Positions 62,706 to 64,000 of a stretch of 64,000 nucleotides of DNA are shown one piece after another. A program made the position numbers and the translations under genes. The notes under the pieces were generated by a model. The model saw only the letters and a program-made list of their open reading frames with translations, searched no databases and was not told the origin of the DNA. Numbering within the stretch: the first letter of the stretch is position 1; every line of letters begins with the position of its first letter. Origin of the DNA: Yanshouia hominis (GTDB taxonomy: Bacteria; Bacillota; Clostridia; Oscillospirales; Ruminococcaceae); contig JACRTB010000005.1 in NCBI GenBank assembly GCA_014385025.1, forward strand, positions 1 through 64,000. The letters are read 5' to 3'.

Positions 62706-63998
62706 TTATTCAGCCGAATAGAGTTCCAATTCCAATTTATCCTTGATGATCGTTCTAAACATATCTAATTTTAGCAGTTGGATATCCGTTATTTTGATAT
62801 ATTCTATTTCGTTCGGATTAGTTATCCCATAAAACTGAATTTCTGACAATTTACCATAACTGCGAATACCTTTTCCTATAATATTTCCTATTCGCGAATA
62901 CCTAAGGCTTTCGCCAAACATATTATATTCAAATATCTTTCCTTCGCGTGTCATAACAATATATCTGGTGCTTTCTGTAAGAGCCATTCCATATACATCG
63001 GTTTCAGCATATATGGTCGCAGCAAATGTCACAGCGTCATTAGTAAGTGGCTCGAGTTTCTGTTCCGAAGCAGAGAAATATGAAGCCAAAGATGTAATAT
63101 ATTCATTATTTATTTCATCAACATGAAGAAAGTTCTGCTTGAATGCGGACAGCTCCTTTTCTTTCTCGGCAAGACTCTGTTTTTGTATAATAAGATTTTT
63201 GTTAATTGTGAAAATTGATACGGCGCTACAAATAGCAATAATTCCCATAGCGAACACAGCGGCTGCTAAAAGCATATTGCGTTGTCGTTTCGCAATTTCT
63301 TCAGATTTTCTATCGTAATCTTTTTTTGCTAACTGTAGCTTTGCTTTTTCTTTTTCAAGATTTTCAATGATAGGCTTTAACCATGCCTCAAATGAAACGG
63401 GTTCGGCATCAGAAAACTCCACTTTTTTTTGCATGGGTGAGTAAACGGAAAGTTGATTAAAAATATCATTAATTTTATCTATTGAGTATTTGTATTCACT
63501 TTGCCGTATTCTATTCAGCAATCTACCTTCCAATTCATTAATTCGGCATATACAGAGATCAGGATTGGAATTGCTTATTCTTAATTCACAATCATCGTTG
63601 GTAAATACAACAAATGAATTCAGGGGCATAGATGGGAAGATATTGTTTAATGCACGCAAATGATATCCATTTTGTAGAACGGGATTCCTGAAAGATTCGT
63701 TTGGTGCAGTACGAAAATATTGGGTCCACGTGCGCTCTGTATCTTGACCGTAAATCGTTCCCTTATAATGCTTTATCTCAAAAACATATAGCCCCGTTTC
63801 ATGAATTAAAAGCAGATCTATTTCCGTCGTTTTATCTGCCGAAATGGGTATATTCAAATTCATTAAAATTTTTCCATTACCCGGTAAGAACTGATACAAC
63901 TTACTAAAAAGTAAATATTCTCCATAATATCCGCGTCCACGCTCGTCCCAAATTCGTCTTTGGACATCAATATCAACATTAGTCAAACTTTTGTACAC
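62706..63998 (-). CDS. NERD-domain membrane protein
   Basis: This protein of at least 430 residues has an N-terminal NERD (nuclease-related) domain: GEYLLFSKLYQFLPGNGKILMNLNI, then TTEIDLLLIHETGLYVFEIKHYKGTIYG with the D...E-x-K residues of the fold. A coiled coil (about 215-245) precedes one membrane helix (LLAAAVFAMGIIAICSAVSIF), and a C-terminal domain of about 150 residues is unrecognised. The GTG at 63998 is at the window edge, so the true start may be outside. Much AT-richer than the core genes, hence likely acquired. Confidence 0.8.
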   Translation of the reverse strand: MYKSLTNVDIDVQRRIWDERGRGYYGEYLLFSKLYQFLPGNGKILMNLNIPISADKTTEIDLLLIHETGLYVFEIKHYKGTIYGQDTERTWTQYFRTAPNESFRNPVLQNGYHLRALNNIFPSMPLNSFVVFTNDDCELRISNSNPDLCICRINELEGRLLNRIRQSEYKYSIDKINDIFNQLSVYSPMQKKVEFSDAEPVSFEAWLKPIIENLEKEKAKLQLAKKDYDRKSEEIAKRQRNMLLAAAVFAMGIIAICSAVSIFTINKNLIIQKQSLAEKEKELSAFKQNFLHVDEINNEYITSLASYFSASEQKLEPLTNDAVTFAATIYAETDVYGMALTESTRYIVMTREGKIFEYNMFGESLRYSRIGNIIGKGIRSYGKLSEIQFYGITNPNEIEYIKITDIQLLKLDMFRTIIKDKLELELYSAE

Positions 63999-64000
63999 AT

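Overview
The window looks like a chromosomal stretch of a gut-type Clostridia (Oscillospiraceae/Ruminococcaceae-like Firmicute). Reasons: a gram-positive PolC, the gene order pyrH-frr-uppS-cdsA-dxr-rseP-ispG-polC, the short HisG plus HisZ form of the histidine pathway, a CofE-like ligase and a 2-hydroxyacyl-CoA-dehydratase-type activase, and mobile elements of the Tn4451/Tn5397 and Tn916 types. The core (about 17.3-62 kb) is GC-rich. The left 17 kb and the last 1.3 kb are visibly AT-richer and are acquired DNA.

Left accessory block (1-17.3 kb). It starts with a frameshifted IS256-type transposase remnant. Next is a single SF1 helicase/DUF2726 nuclease gene now lying in four pieces on both strands. 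An 8.58-kb serine-recombinase mobilizable transposon (1100-9677) sits inside it, and a block of about 9.56 kb containing the transposon and both flanking gene pieces has been inverted. Excising the transposon and re-inverting the block on paper restores one open frame of about 901 codons. The transposon carries a large serine recombinase, TnpW, a DnaC-like loader, a replisome-organizer protein, a relaxase with MobC, and three surface or secreted cargo proteins. After it come an AbiEi/AbiEii abortive-infection pair with a clear operator, and a small degenerate integrative element (Rep pieces, MobC without relaxase, Cys-rich VLP protein, Xis, Int) ending just before ychF.

Core, 17.3-40.2 kb: ychF; an alkylation-repair pair (AlkA-type glycosylase, Ogt) with a flavodoxin-family reductase; a D,D-carboxypeptidase and a cell-wall amidase; nitroreductase; CofE-like ligase; FAH-family hydrolase; an ArsR regulator with a permease under an inverted-repeat operator; and a potassium locus. 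In that locus kdpF and a truncated kdpA are all that is seen of the Kdp pump, beside KtrA/KtrB and an intact KdpD/KdpE pair. Then come a split activase and a GNAT acetyltransferase.

Core, 40.9-62 kb: a compact nine-gene histidine operon (hisZGDCBHAFI) on the minus strand with its own promoter and terminator. Upstream of it on the same strand is the conserved envelope/translation/replication run from pyrH to polC. Then come a His-rich small protein on the plus strand and recG. The right edge has an integrase remnant, a large nested palindrome, a hybrid-looking tRNA-Lys and an AT-rich NERD-domain membrane protein.

Two patterns run through the window: scrambling and decay of mobile DNA, and intergenic gaps that repeatedly hold a locus-specific tandem duplication (periods of 99, 55, 65, about 150, 40 and 67 bp).
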